Shown here piece after piece: positions 17,901-28,153 of a stretch of DNA of 64,000 nt (position 1 is the stretch's first letter; each line of letters opens with the position of its first letter). Made by a program: the position numbers and the translations under genes. The stretch comes from Plantactinospora mayteni (GTDB lineage: Bacteria > Actinomycetota > Actinomycetes > Mycobacteriales > Micromonosporaceae). The DNA is taken from the NCBI RefSeq assembly GCF_016862935.1, contig NZ_BONX01000036.1, positions 124,001 through 188,000 of the forward strand, written 5' to 3'. The notes under the pieces are model-generated. The model was not told where the DNA came from. It was given only the letters and a program-made list of their open reading frames with translations, and did not search any database.

Positions 17901-19154
17901 TCAGGTGGCGGTGAGTCGACCGTGCCAGGCGACCGCGGCCGGGTCGGTGAGCGAGGCGACCTGGTCGACCACCACCCGCAGCCGGGCGGGGTCGTCCGGC
18001 GCCGCCTTCCACAGTGGAGCGAAGACCGGGTCGAGCGCGTCCGGTGCCCGGGTCAGCAGCGCGGCCACCAACTCGGTCAGGATCTCCCGCTGGCGCTCGT
18101 ACCGGTCCTGCGCGCCGGGACGGCGCATCACGTAGCGCAGCGCCATCCCCTTGAGCAGCGCGCACTCGGCGCGGATCCGCCCGGGTACGAGCAGTTCGGC
18201 GGCGTACCGGCGCAGTGGGCCGGTACCGTGGCGCTGCTCGGTCGCCTCTACCGCCGCCGCGACGAAGCGCCCGGTCAGCACGCTGGTGCTCGCCTTCAAC
18301 GCGGCCAGTGCCCGGTGGCTGCCGTCGTAGTCGCAGAGCGGGGCGAGCACCGGGTCGGCGAGCAGCCCGGCCAGCACCTCGGCCAGGTCGCCGGCCGACT
18401 CCGTCGAGTAGCGCCCCGCGACGTCGGCACAGAGCGCGGCCCGCTCGTCGGCGTCGACCCGCAACTGTGCCAGCCGGAGCCGCAGGTGGCCGCCGTGGAT
18501 GCCGTCCTCGACGTCGTGCACCGAGTACGCCACGTCGTCGGCCCAGTCCATCACCTGGGCTTCCAGGCAGCGTACGTCGCCGTCCGGGGCGCCTTGGCGC
18601 AGCCAGCCGAAGGTGTCGGCGTCGTCGGCGTACACCCCGAACTTGCGCTCGCCGGGCCGGCGCGGCCACGGATATTTGCAGGTGGCGTCGAGGGCGGCCC
18701 GGGTCAGGTTGAGCCCGGCGGAGGTGCCGTCCGGGCCGTACACCTTGGCTTCCAGCCGGGTCAGCACCCGCAGCGTCTGTGCGTTGCCCTCGAAGCCGCC
18801 ACAGTCGGCGGCGAGCACGTCGAGCGCGTCCTCGCCGTTGTGCCCGAACGGCGGGTGCCCGAGGTCGTGCGCGAGCCCGGCCACGTCCACGATGTCCGGG
18901 TCGCAGCCGAGCCGGGCGCCCATCTCCCGGGCGATCTGGGCAACCTCCAGCGAGTGGGTGAGCCGGGTCCGGAGGAAGTCGTCGGTGCCGGCGGTGTGCA
19001 CCTGGGTCTTCGCGGCCAGCCGCCGGAACGCCGCCGAGTGCAGCACCCGGGCCCGGTCCCGCTGGTACGGGCTCCGCCCGTAGCCGCTGTCCTTCGCCGG
19101 TTCGGCCACCCGGCGCTCCGCGTCAGGCTGGCTGATCACGCCACCGATCTTCAC
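17901..19154 (-). CDS. dgt: Deoxyguanosinetriphosphate triphosphohydrolase-like HD protein
   Basis: A 417-aa HD-superfamily dNTPase that cleaves dNTPs to nucleoside and triphosphate. Metal-binding residues are visible in RTRLTHSLEVAQIARE, then the HD pair in AHDLGHPPFGHNGED, and a later Asp in MDWADDVAYSVHD. Length is typical of the actinobacterial Dgt subfamily found near dnaG. Start taken as the GTG at 19154; a short downstream start cannot be excluded. It stands alone, with the VOC gene 19 nt upstream in the same direction. Confidence 0.93.
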   Translation of the reverse strand: MKIGGVISQPDAERRVAEPAKDSGYGRSPYQRDRARVLHSAAFRRLAAKTQVHTAGTDDFLRTRLTHSLEVAQIAREMGARLGCDPDIVDVAGLAHDLGHPPFGHNGEDALDVLAADCGGFEGNAQTLRVLTRLEAKVYGPDGTSAGLNLTRAALDATCKYPWPRRPGERKFGVYADDADTFGWLRQGAPDGDVRCLEAQVMDWADDVAYSVHDVEDGIHGGHLRLRLAQLRVDADERAALCADVAGRYSTESAGDLAEVLAGLLADPVLAPLCDYDGSHRALAALKASTSVLTGRFVAAAVEATEQRHGTGPLRRYAAELLVPGRIRAECALLKGMALRYVMRRPGAQDRYERQREILTELVAALLTRAPDALDPVFAPLWKAAPDDPARLRVVVDQVASLTDPAAVAWHGRLTAT

Positions 19155-19173
19155 CCGGCCGACCCCGGCCCCG

Positions 19174-19527
19174 TCAACCCCGCCGGGCGAGTACGCAGAA
19201 CTCGTTGCCCTCCGGGTCGGCCAGTACGGTCCAGGTGTCGTCCGGCGACTGCCCGACGTCGACGTGCCGGGCGCCCATGTCGACCAGCCGCTCGACCTCG
19301 GCCTCCTGGTCGGCCGGGCGGAGGTCGATGTGCAGCCGGTTCTTCGTCTCCTTGCCCTCTGTCACCGGCACGAAGACCAGCCCGGGCAGCGTGTCGGGGG
19401 TCCGGCGGATCTCCACCTCGCCCGGCAGTTCGGCGACGATCTGGTAGCCGAGCGCCTCGGCCCACCAGCGCGCGAGCCGGGCCGGATCGGCGGCATCGAC
19501 CACCAGGTTTTCCCACACGCTGCCCAT
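19174..19527 (-). CDS. VOC-superfamily (glyoxalase-like) protein
   Basis: A 117-aa protein of the vicinal-oxygen-chelate fold with two beta-alpha-beta modules: NLVVDAADPARLARWW and the end motif DPEGNEFCVL. I choose the ATG at 19527 because GGAGG is 8 nt upstream; a GTG 9 nt earlier sits too close to it. The ligand HIDL is present. These small proteins are often thiol-transferases or antibiotic-binding proteins; the specific role is unknown. dgt follows 19 nt downstream. Confidence 0.8.
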   Translation of the reverse strand: MGSVWENLVVDAADPARLARWWAEALGYQIVAELPGEVEIRRTPDTLPGLVFVPVTEGKETKNRLHIDLRPADQEAEVERLVDMGARHVDVGQSPDDTWTVLADPEGNEFCVLARRG

Positions 19528-19966
19528 GGGCCACACCTCCGTTACGAGGGAAACGAAGTTCGCGTGTCGATCAGGTTACGCCCGGGTTCGCCGCTCGGGT
19601 GCACCAACGAACGCCCGACACACCCCGCGGTCGAGCTGCCCTGCGTACGCAACCGCCGAACAGCCGAGAGTTGCCGGACAATCGCCGATGGTCATGGGAC
19701 GGCGCCGAGACCTCGCCCGGTGTAGCGTGCCGGAGTCGGAAGGTTACCGGGCGGGGAACCACCGGCGGCGGTCGGCGAACAGCGGGCGGCGCTGCACCAG
19801 GGCGGCAGCCCGCCCACGGGCGGCGCCGGACCGCGCCGGACGACGGCGTGGCAACGCCGCCGGAGGGCGCCCGGGCGACGTCGAGCGGCAACGAAGCCAC
19901 GGCGGAACGCGCCGGCACATCGAGCAAAGTCCAGCGGCACGGACCAACGCCAAGGAGAGGTCACCA
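19528..19966. other. Divergent intergenic region (439 nt)
   Basis: Separates the minus-strand VOC gene from the plus-strand Roadblock gene and must contain both promoters. The first 70 nt are relatively AT-rich (around GTTACGAGGGAAACGAAGTT). The rest is GC-rich without a convincing coding pattern. The ribosome-binding site AAGGAGAGG of the downstream gene is at 19952-19960. Confidence 0.5.
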
Positions 19967-20464
19967 GTGAACACTGATGCCGCCCTGCTGGCCGAACTGC
20001 ACCGGCTGCGCCGCGCGGTGCCGGAGATATCGGGTGCCGTGCTGGCCGCAGTGGACGGGCTGCTGGTCGCCGGCGACCTGCCCGGCATCGACCCGCACCA
20101 CATCGCCGCCCTCTCCGCGGCGGGCCTCGGGATCGGTGGCCGCTTCGCCGAGTTGGTCGGGCACGGGCCGCTGCGGGAGTCCGTGGTCCGGGGCGCGGAC
20201 GGCAGCGTGGTCGTCTACCCGGCCGGCGAGGAGGCGATCCTGACCGCCGTGGTCCGCCCGGAGACCGACCTGACCCGGCTGCACGCCGAGGCCCGCCCGG
20301 CCGCCCAGCGACTCGGCGCGCTCTGGGACGCCGTGCGGCAGCCGACGGTCGCGACCGCGATCCCGCCGGCCACCGACCCGGACGCGCCACTCGCCACCCG
20401 CACCCCGATGGCCACCCTCCCCGCCGGCCTCTGGTCCTCCCCCCGCTCCCCCGGCCACCAGTAG
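19967..20464 (+). CDS. Roadblock/LC7-domain protein
   Basis: A 165-aa protein whose first 110 residues fit the Roadblock/LC7 fold (ISGAVLAAVDGLLVAGDLPG, then GSVVVYPAGEEAILTAVVRPE). The tail is Pro/Ala-rich. In actinobacteria such proteins regulate small GTPases or are part of sensor-kinase 'conservon' sets, but no GTPase gene is nearby. Start is the GTG at 19967, preceded by AAGGAGAGG; much longer readings upstream lack any start signal. It ends before a strong hairpin. Confidence 0.85.
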   Translation: MNTDAALLAELHRLRRAVPEISGAVLAAVDGLLVAGDLPGIDPHHIAALSAAGLGIGGRFAELVGHGPLRESVVRGADGSVVVYPAGEEAILTAVVRPETDLTRLHAEARPAAQRLGALWDAVRQPTVATAIPPATDPDAPLATRTPMATLPAGLWSSPRSPGHQ

Positions 20465-20474
20465 CGACGCGACT

Positions 20475-20524
20475 GGATCGTGGTCTGCCACTACCCCATC
20501 AGGGGTAGTAACAGACCACGATCC
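20475..20524. terminator. 50-bp near-perfect palindrome, probable bidirectional terminator or REP-like element
   Basis: Outer arms GGATCGTGGTCTG (20475-20487) and CAGACCACGATCC (20512-20524) and inner arms ACTACCCC/GGGGTAGT pair perfectly, with a CC/AA internal bulge and an ATCA loop. It sits between the convergent ends of the Roadblock gene and ppdK, the place for a two-way terminator. There is no T-run. The regular shape could also mark a dispersed palindromic repeat. Confidence 0.8.
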
Positions 20525-20526
20525 GC

Positions 20527-23235
20527 TCAGCGGCTGTCGGAGCCGGTGGACTCGACGACCGCGCGACCGGCCTCCAGCCGGGCCACCGGTACCCGGAACG
20601 GCGAGCAGGAGACGTAGTCCAGGCCCACCTCGTGGAAGAAGTGCACCGAGTCCGGGTCACCGCCGTGCTCGCCGCAGACCCCGAGCTTGAGCCCGGGACG
20701 GGCCGCCCGGCCCTCGTCGGTGGCGATCCGGACCAGCCGGCCGACCCCGTCGGCGTCGATCGACTCGAACGGCGAGATGCCGAAGATGCCCAGCTCCAGA
20801 TAGCGCCAGAAGAAGGCGCCCTCCACGTCGTCCCGGGAGAAGCCCCAGCCCATCTGGGTCAGGTCGTTGGTGCCGAAGGAGAAGAACTCGGCCGCCTCGG
20901 CGATCTGCCCGGCGGTCAGCGCCGCCCGAGGTACCTCGATCATGGTGCCGATCAGTACCTCGACGGCCTGCTCCCGGGTCACCTCCGCGATGATCTTCTC
21001 GGCCTCGGCGCGTACCGTCTCCAGTTCCTGGACCGCGCCGACCAGCGGCACCATGATCTCCGGCTTCGGGGTGCCGCCGTTGCGGGCGCACTCCACCGCC
21101 GCCTCGACGATCGCCCGCACCTGCATGGCGAAGAGGCCCGGGATGACCAGGCCGAGCCGGACCCCGCGCAGGCCCAGCATCGGGTTCTGCTCGTGCATCC
21201 GGCGTACCGCGCTGAGCAGGGCCTCGTCCCCGGCGGCGTCCTCGCCGCGCTCGTGCGCGACCGCCACGTGCACGGCCAGCTCCTCCAGCGAGGGCAGGAA
21301 CTCGTGCAGCGGCGGGTCGATCAGTCGGACGGTGACCGGCTGGCCGTCCATCGCCCGGAAGACCTCGACGAAGTCGGCCCGCTGCAACGGCAGCAGCTCG
21401 GCCAGCGCCGCCTGCCGCTCATCGTCGGTGCGGGAGAGGATCAGCCGCTCGACCAGCGTGCGCCGGTCACCGAGGAACATGTGCTCGGTCCGGCACAGGC
21501 CGATCCCCTCGGCCCCGAACCGCCGGGCCCGGGCCGCGTCCTCGCCGGTGTCGGCGTTCGCCCGGACGCCCAGCCGCCGCTGGGCGTCGGCGTGTTCGAT
21601 GATCCGGTGTACGGCGGCCACCAGCGGATCGTCCGTGGTCGCCCCGTCCACGCTGCCCTCGAAGTAGCGCACCACCTCGGAGGGCCAGACCGGCACCTCG
21701 CCGAGGTAGACCTTGCCGGTGGTGCCGTCGATCGAGACCACGTCCCCCTCGGAGATGGTCTGGCCGTCCACGGTGAACTTCCGTTGCCGCACGTCGACGT
21801 CGAGCGAGTCGGCGCCGCAGACGCAGGTCTTGCCCATTCCCCGGGCGACCACGGCGGCGTGGCTGGTCTTGCCGCCGCGCGAGGTGAGGATGCCGCGCGA
21901 GGCGATCATGCCGGGCAGGTCGTCCGGGTTGGTCTCCCGGCGGACCAGGATGACGTCCTGGCCGGCGTCGGCCAGCTCGACCGCCCGCCTCCCCTCGAAG
22001 ACCACCTTGCCGACGGCGGCGCCCGGCGAGGCGCCGATGCCCCGGGCCAGCGGCGTCAGGTCGGCGTCGAGCTTGAACCGGGGGAACATGAGCTGGGCGA
22101 GCTGCGCGCCGTTGACCCGGTGCAGCGCCTCGTCCAGGTCGATCAGGCCCTCGTCGACGAGTTGGGCGGCGATCACGAACGCGGCGGCGGCGGTGCGCTT
22201 GCCGACCCGGGTCTGGAGCATCCAGAGTTTGCCGCGCTCGATGGTGAACTCGATGTCGCAGAGGTCGAGGTAGTGCCCCTCCAGCCGGGCCATGATGGCC
22301 AGCAGTTCGTCGTACGCCGGCTTGTTCAGCTCTTCGAGCTGTTGCAGCGGTACGGTGTTGCGGATCCCGGCCACCACGTCCTCGCCCTGGGCGTTGGCCA
22401 GGTAGTCGCCGTAGATGCCCTGCGCGCCGCTGGCCGGGTCGCGGGTGAACGCGACTCCGGTGCCGGAGTCGGGCCCGAGGTTGCCGAAGACCATCGCGAC
22501 GACGTTGACCGCGGTACCGAGGTCGGCCGGGATCCGCTCCTGCCGGCGGTAGAGCACGGCCCGCTCGGCGTTCCACGACTCGAAGACCGCGTTGACGGCG
22601 AGTTCGAGCTGTTCCCGGGGCTGTTGCGGGAACTCCCGGCCGGTGTGCTTCCGGAAGATCGTCTTGTACGCGTCGACCAGCGCCCGCAGGTCGTCCGCGT
22701 CCAGGTCCAGGTCGTTCTCGGTACCCTTGGCCCGCTTGGCGTCGTCGAGCGCGTGCGCGAAGTCCTCGCCCGGTACGTCGCAGACCGTCTTGCCGAACAT
22801 CTGGATGAGTCGGCGGTAGGAGTCCCAGGCGAACCGCTCGTTCCCGCCGGCCTGGCTGGCGAGGCCGGTCACGCTGGCGTCGTTGAGCCCGACGTTCAGC
22901 ACCGTCTCCATCATCCCGGGCATGGAGAACTTCGCCCCGGAGCGGACCGAGACCAGCAGCGGGTCGGCCGGCTCACCCAGCCGCTTGCCCATCGCCGCTT
23001 CCAGTGCGGACAGGTGCGCGTCGATCTCGTCGGCCAGCCCGGCGGGCTGGGCCCCGGTGCTCAGGTATGCCTGGCAGGCTTCGGTGCTGATGGTGAACCC
23101 GGGAGGCACCGGCAGCCCGAGGTTGGTCATCTCGGCCAGGTTCGCGCCCTTGCCACCGAGCAGGTCCTTCAGGTCCTTGTTGCCCTCGGTGAAGTCGTAA
23201 ACGTACTTGTGTCCCGCCGTCTGCTGCGCTGTCAA
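20527..23235 (-). CDS. ppdK: Pyruvate, phosphate dikinase
   Basis: Interconverts pyruvate + ATP + Pi with PEP + AMP + PPi. It has 902 aa, within the normal 870-910 range. The ATP-grasp part begins with YDFTEGNKDLKDLLGGKGANL. The swivelling phosphohistidine domain has GGKTSHAAVVARGMGKTCV. The C-terminal PEP barrel ends with GVCGEHGGDP and the SCSPFRVPVARLEAGRA segment. I take the TTG at 23235 because GGGAGG is 5 nt upstream and homology begins right there. A further 88 codons are open upstream but look non-coding. It is monocistronic and convergent with the Roadblock gene. Confidence 0.96.
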   Translation of the reverse strand: MTAQQTAGHKYVYDFTEGNKDLKDLLGGKGANLAEMTNLGLPVPPGFTISTEACQAYLSTGAQPAGLADEIDAHLSALEAAMGKRLGEPADPLLVSVRSGAKFSMPGMMETVLNVGLNDASVTGLASQAGGNERFAWDSYRRLIQMFGKTVCDVPGEDFAHALDDAKRAKGTENDLDLDADDLRALVDAYKTIFRKHTGREFPQQPREQLELAVNAVFESWNAERAVLYRRQERIPADLGTAVNVVAMVFGNLGPDSGTGVAFTRDPASGAQGIYGDYLANAQGEDVVAGIRNTVPLQQLEELNKPAYDELLAIMARLEGHYLDLCDIEFTIERGKLWMLQTRVGKRTAAAAFVIAAQLVDEGLIDLDEALHRVNGAQLAQLMFPRFKLDADLTPLARGIGASPGAAVGKVVFEGRRAVELADAGQDVILVRRETNPDDLPGMIASRGILTSRGGKTSHAAVVARGMGKTCVCGADSLDVDVRQRKFTVDGQTISEGDVVSIDGTTGKVYLGEVPVWPSEVVRYFEGSVDGATTDDPLVAAVHRIIEHADAQRRLGVRANADTGEDAARARRFGAEGIGLCRTEHMFLGDRRTLVERLILSRTDDERQAALAELLPLQRADFVEVFRAMDGQPVTVRLIDPPLHEFLPSLEELAVHVAVAHERGEDAAGDEALLSAVRRMHEQNPMLGLRGVRLGLVIPGLFAMQVRAIVEAAVECARNGGTPKPEIMVPLVGAVQELETVRAEAEKIIAEVTREQAVEVLIGTMIEVPRAALTAGQIAEAAEFFSFGTNDLTQMGWGFSRDDVEGAFFWRYLELGIFGISPFESIDADGVGRLVRIATDEGRAARPGLKLGVCGEHGGDPDSVHFFHEVGLDYVSCSPFRVPVARLEAGRAVVESTGSDSR

Positions 23236-23645
23236 CGGACCCTCCCACGTGCGCCGTCCGACACTGAACGAAGGTTTAGCCGCTCTGTAGGTACCCAGGG
23301 GACGGTTGCCCGTACCAGCGGGAAAACCGCCGGCTGCTGGTGGGCGAAGGCTAAGCGACCGGCAGCCCCGTTGGGACCGTTCGGTGACAATCCGCACAGT
23401 CGCGAAGGCTGTACGTGTTCGTGAGGTTTTGTGGGAACGGTTCCACGAGCAAGATCGGTCAGCCGGGCTTGTCGCCGGGTCGACGGAAGAAATCGGCATC
23501 GCCCCGGCGTTGAGCTAGATCGACAGGCCGTAGCCGAAAGGCTCGCATCACAGGGTGACCAGCCCTTGACACGTGGCCATTTCGAACGTACGTTTCATGA
23601 GATTTGCCCGGAAATCACCTGCGGCTCCCCCCGGAGAGATCTGCC
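23236..23645. other. Divergent intergenic region between ppdK and hexosaminidase (410 nt)
   Basis: Contains the promoters of both genes. The sequence around 23390-23460 is AT-richer than the neighbouring genes (GTACGTGTTCGTGAGG-like). The hexosaminidase promoter is listed separately. No coding sequence is evident. Confidence 0.5.
23566..23594 (+). promoter_or_regulatory. Housekeeping-type promoter for the hexosaminidase gene, with overlapping palindrome
   Basis: TTGACA (23566-23571), 17-nt spacer, TACGTT (23589-23594). A perfect 10-bp palindrome AACGTACGTT (23585-23594) covers the -10 box, a natural place for a repressor to act. Transcription would start near 23601, leaving a leader of about 45 nt. 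Confidence 0.65.
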
Positions 23646-25340
23646 GTGCGACCTACCACCCAGTCCCGGTCCACCCCCGCGACCACCGGCGACACCCCGC
23701 CCCGGCTGACCGACGTGCTGCCCGCCCCCGCCCGGGTCGTGCCGGCCGCCGGGGTCGAGTTCATCCTGACCCCCGGCACCACGATCCGGACCACCCCCAG
23801 CCCCGAGGCGAGCGCCGTCGGCCGGCACTTGGCGGAGCTGCTGCGCCGACCCACCGGCTATCCGCTGCCGGTGGTCGCCGCCGGCCAGGCCGAGGTACCG
23901 GGCGGAATCTCCCTGCTGCTGACCGGCGACGAGGTGTCGTCGGGCCGGTCCGGTAAAACGGCGACCGGCGAGGGTTCGGCCGAGGGCTACCGGCTGGAGA
24001 TCACCGCCACCGGCGTGCTGGTCCGGGCCCGCACCGCGGCCGGGCTCTTCTACGGGGTACAGACGCTGCGGCAGTTGCTGCCGCCGAAGATCGAGTCGGC
24101 CCGGCGGCAGCCCGGCCCGTGGGCGATCCCCGGCGGCACCATCGACGACCAGCCCCGGTTCGGCTACCGGGGCGCGATGCTCGACGTGGCCCGGCACTTC
24201 TTCGCCGTACCGCACGTGCTGCGCTTCGTCGACCACCTGGCCCGATACAAGCTCAACCACCTGCACCTGCACCTCACCGACGACCAGGGTTGGCGGATCG
24301 CCGTCGACTCCTGGCCCCGGCTGGCCGGCGTCGGCGGGTGCACCGAGGTGGACGGCGGCCCCGGCGGCCACTACACCAAGGAGCAATACGCCGAGATCGT
24401 CGCGTACGCGGCGGCCCGGCACATCACCGTCGTGCCCGAGATCGACCTGCCCGGGCACACCAACGCGGCCCTGAACGCGTACGGGGAACTCGCGCCGGAC
24501 GGGGTGGCCCCAACGGAATACACCGGCACCGACGTCGGGTTCAGCGCGGTGGCCGTCGACAGCGAGCGGACCTACCAGTTCGTCGACGACGTGCTCGGCG
24601 AGGTCGCCGCGCTCACCCCGGGCCGCTACCTGCACGTCGGCGGCGACGAGGCGTTCACCCTCGACCGGGCCGACTACACCCGGTTCATGAACCGGGTCCA
24701 GCGGATCGTCACCGGGCACGGCAAGCGGGTGCTCGGCTGGCACCAGCTCGCCGTCGCCGAGCACAGCGCCGGGCGGGTGATCCAGTACTGGGGCACCACG
24801 ACCGAGGACCCGGTGGTGGCCGACGCGGTCCGGGACGGCGCGAAGGTGCTGCTCTCGCCCGGCAACCGCAGCTATCTCGACATGAAGTACTCGGCGGCGA
24901 CCCCGCTCGGCAAGGACTGGGCCGGGCTGGTCGAGGTGCGCGCGGCGTACGACTGGGATCCCGGCGACTATCTGGCCGGGGTACCGGCCGAGGCGGTGCT
25001 CGGGGTGGAGGCGCCACTCTGGACGGAGACGATCCGGACGGTCGGCGACATCGAGTTCATGACCTTCCCCCGGCTGCCGGCCATCGCCGAACTGGGCTGG
25101 TCACCGGCCGAGGCCCGGGACTGGGCGGACTTCCGGCTGCGGCTGGCCGGTCAGGGCGTGCGCTGGAGCACGGCTGGGATCACCTTCCACCGCTCGCCCG
25201 AGGTGCCGTGGACGGGCGCTCCGGTCGTACCCGAGCCCCGGCCCGCCGGATCGACGGCGAGCGACGCCGGTGCCTCGGCGGACGCGGCGCCCGGGAGCGG
25301 GCCGCCGCCCGCCGACGACCAGCCGGTGCCGATCACCTGA
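23646..25340 (+). CDS. Beta-N-acetylhexosaminidase (GH20)
   Basis: Removes terminal beta-GlcNAc/GalNAc from chitin- or glycan-derived oligosaccharides; 564 aa. The N-terminal GH20b-like domain covers residues 15-150 (YRLEITATGVLVRARTAAG). The catalytic barrel starts at FGYRGAMLDVARHFF and contains HLHLHLTDDQGWR and the substrate-assisted catalytic pair Asp-Glu in HVGGDEAF. There is no signal peptide, so it probably acts on imported oligosaccharides. The GTG at 23646 has GGAGAG 7 nt upstream. The last 45 residues are a Pro/Ala-rich tail. It ends 9 nt from the convergent dusB stop. Confidence 0.95.
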   Translation: MRPTTQSRSTPATTGDTPPRLTDVLPAPARVVPAAGVEFILTPGTTIRTTPSPEASAVGRHLAELLRRPTGYPLPVVAAGQAEVPGGISLLLTGDEVSSGRSGKTATGEGSAEGYRLEITATGVLVRARTAAGLFYGVQTLRQLLPPKIESARRQPGPWAIPGGTIDDQPRFGYRGAMLDVARHFFAVPHVLRFVDHLARYKLNHLHLHLTDDQGWRIAVDSWPRLAGVGGCTEVDGGPGGHYTKEQYAEIVAYAAARHITVVPEIDLPGHTNAALNAYGELAPDGVAPTEYTGTDVGFSAVAVDSERTYQFVDDVLGEVAALTPGRYLHVGGDEAFTLDRADYTRFMNRVQRIVTGHGKRVLGWHQLAVAEHSAGRVIQYWGTTTEDPVVADAVRDGAKVLLSPGNRSYLDMKYSAATPLGKDWAGLVEVRAAYDWDPGDYLAGVPAEAVLGVEAPLWTETIRTVGDIEFMTFPRLPAIAELGWSPAEARDWADFRLRLAGQGVRWSTAGITFHRSPEVPWTGAPVVPEPRPAGSTASDAGASADAAPGSGPPPADDQPVPIT

Positions 25341-25349
25341 CCGGTGGGA

Positions 25350-26558
25350 TCAGCCGCCGGAGTCGGCGAGTTCGGCGCCGGCCGGCACCTCGGCGCTGTC
25401 CCGGTCGGCCAGCCAACCGTCCGGCAGGAAGACCTTGCCGGGCGAGTTGGTCCGGCCCCGGGGCTGGCCGAGGGTGTCCAGCGGAAACGGCTCGGCCGGA
25501 TCGAGCTTGCCGAGCAGGTCGTCCAGTTCGGCCAGGCCGCTCACCATCGCCAGGGCCCGGCGCAGCTCACCGCCGACCGGGAAACCCTTGAGGTACCAGG
25601 CGACGTGCTTACGGAAGTCGACGCAGCCGTCCCGCTCGGCGGTGTCCGGCCGGTCGCCCCCGGCGAACCACTCGACCAGCAGTTCGGCGTGCCGGCGCAT
25701 GGTCGCCGCGACCTCGCCGAGCGCCGGCAGTCGGCGTACGGGGTGAGTGTCGAAGGCCGCTGCCAGGTCCGCGAAGAGCCAGGGCCGGCCGAGGCAGCCA
25801 CGGCCGACCACCACACCGTCCGCACCGGTCTGCGCCAGCATCCGGAGCGCGTCGTCGGCCTCCCAGATGTCGCCGTTGCCGAGTACCGGCACGTCCAGCG
25901 CCTGCTTCAGGGTCCCGATCGCGTCCCAGTCCGCCGTACCGGAATACCGCTGCGCGGCCGTACGCCCGTGCAGGGCCACCGCCGCCACCCCGGCGTCCTG
26001 GGCGGCGAGCCCCGCCTCCACGTACGTCAGGTGGTCGTCGTCGATGCCCTTGCGCATCTTGACCGTCACCGGCACCCCGGCCGGGGCCGCCGCCTCGACC
26101 GCCGCTCGGACGATCCGGGCGAAGAGCCGGCGGCGCCACGGCAGCGCCGCCCCACCGCCCTTCCGGGTGACCTTCGGCACCGGGCAGCCGAAGTTCAGGT
26201 CGACGTGGTCGGCGAGGTCCTCCTCGACCACCATCCGGACCGCCGCCGAGGTCACCTCCGGGTCGATCCCGTAGAGCTGGAGGCTGCGCGGTCGCTCGTC
26301 CCCGCCGAACGCGACCATCCGGAGCGTCTTCGGGTTTCGCTCGACCAGTGCCCGGGTGGTGACCATCTCGCAGACGTAGAGGCCGCCGCCCTGTTCCCGG
26401 CAGACGCGCCGGAAGGCGACATTCGTGATCCCGGCCATCGGGGCGAGTACGACCGGCGGCCAGACCGCGTGCCCGCCCAGGTGCAGCAGGCGGGCAGCGG
26501 CCGGTGGCGCGAGGTCGGTCGAGGTCACGCGTTCGGTCGAGGTCACGCGTTCGAGCAT
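25350..26558 (-). CDS. dusB: tRNA-dihydrouridine synthase (DusB type)
   Basis: FMN enzyme that reduces uridines in tRNA; 402 aa, including about 50 extra C-terminal residues relative to short Dus proteins. Visible motifs are PPVVLAPMAGITN, the catalytic-Cys region DLNFGCPVPKV, the KMRKG segment and the flavin-phosphate site VLGNGDIWEADDA / GVVVGRGCLGRPW. The N-terminus carries an in-frame 18-bp duplication (26517-26552) that repeats six residues, so initiation could occur at the ATG 26558 or at a repeat GTG. It lies 10 nt after the glyS stop and is likely cotranscribed with it. Confidence 0.93.
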   Translation of the reverse strand: MLERVTSTERVTSTDLAPPAAARLLHLGGHAVWPPVVLAPMAGITNVAFRRVCREQGGGLYVCEMVTTRALVERNPKTLRMVAFGGDERPRSLQLYGIDPEVTSAAVRMVVEEDLADHVDLNFGCPVPKVTRKGGGAALPWRRRLFARIVRAAVEAAAPAGVPVTVKMRKGIDDDHLTYVEAGLAAQDAGVAAVALHGRTAAQRYSGTADWDAIGTLKQALDVPVLGNGDIWEADDALRMLAQTGADGVVVGRGCLGRPWLFADLAAAFDTHPVRRLPALGEVAATMRRHAELLVEWFAGGDRPDTAERDGCVDFRKHVAWYLKGFPVGGELRRALAMVSGLAELDDLLGKLDPAEPFPLDTLGQPRGRTNSPGKVFLPDGWLADRDSAEVPAGAELADSGG

Positions 26559-26568
26559 GACACCCCGG

Positions 26569-27948
<1,380 letters not shown>

Positions 27949-28153
27949 GGTTACCTCCTACACCGGCTGGCGGCCGGCGGGGACATCAACGGGCGGTCAA
28001 CGGGGACAACGGTCAGGGACGGCGGACGGGGACGGCACTCGGACCTGGATCGGGCGGTGCTCCGCACAACGGTACGGTCACCTGCGGCCCGAGCCCAGCA
28101 GATTACTCCACCTCGGCGGCCGTACCGCCGCCGCCCGGCGGGCAGGCCACGGG

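Noticed and set aside
20632-23424. 930-codon plus-strand frame opposite ppdK
   Set aside because: Antisense shadow; ppdK is intact and complete on the minus strand.
23236-23499. 88-codon N-terminal extension of ppdK
   Set aside because: No family similarity, AT-richer, and a ribosome-binding site precedes the TTG at 23235, where homology starts.
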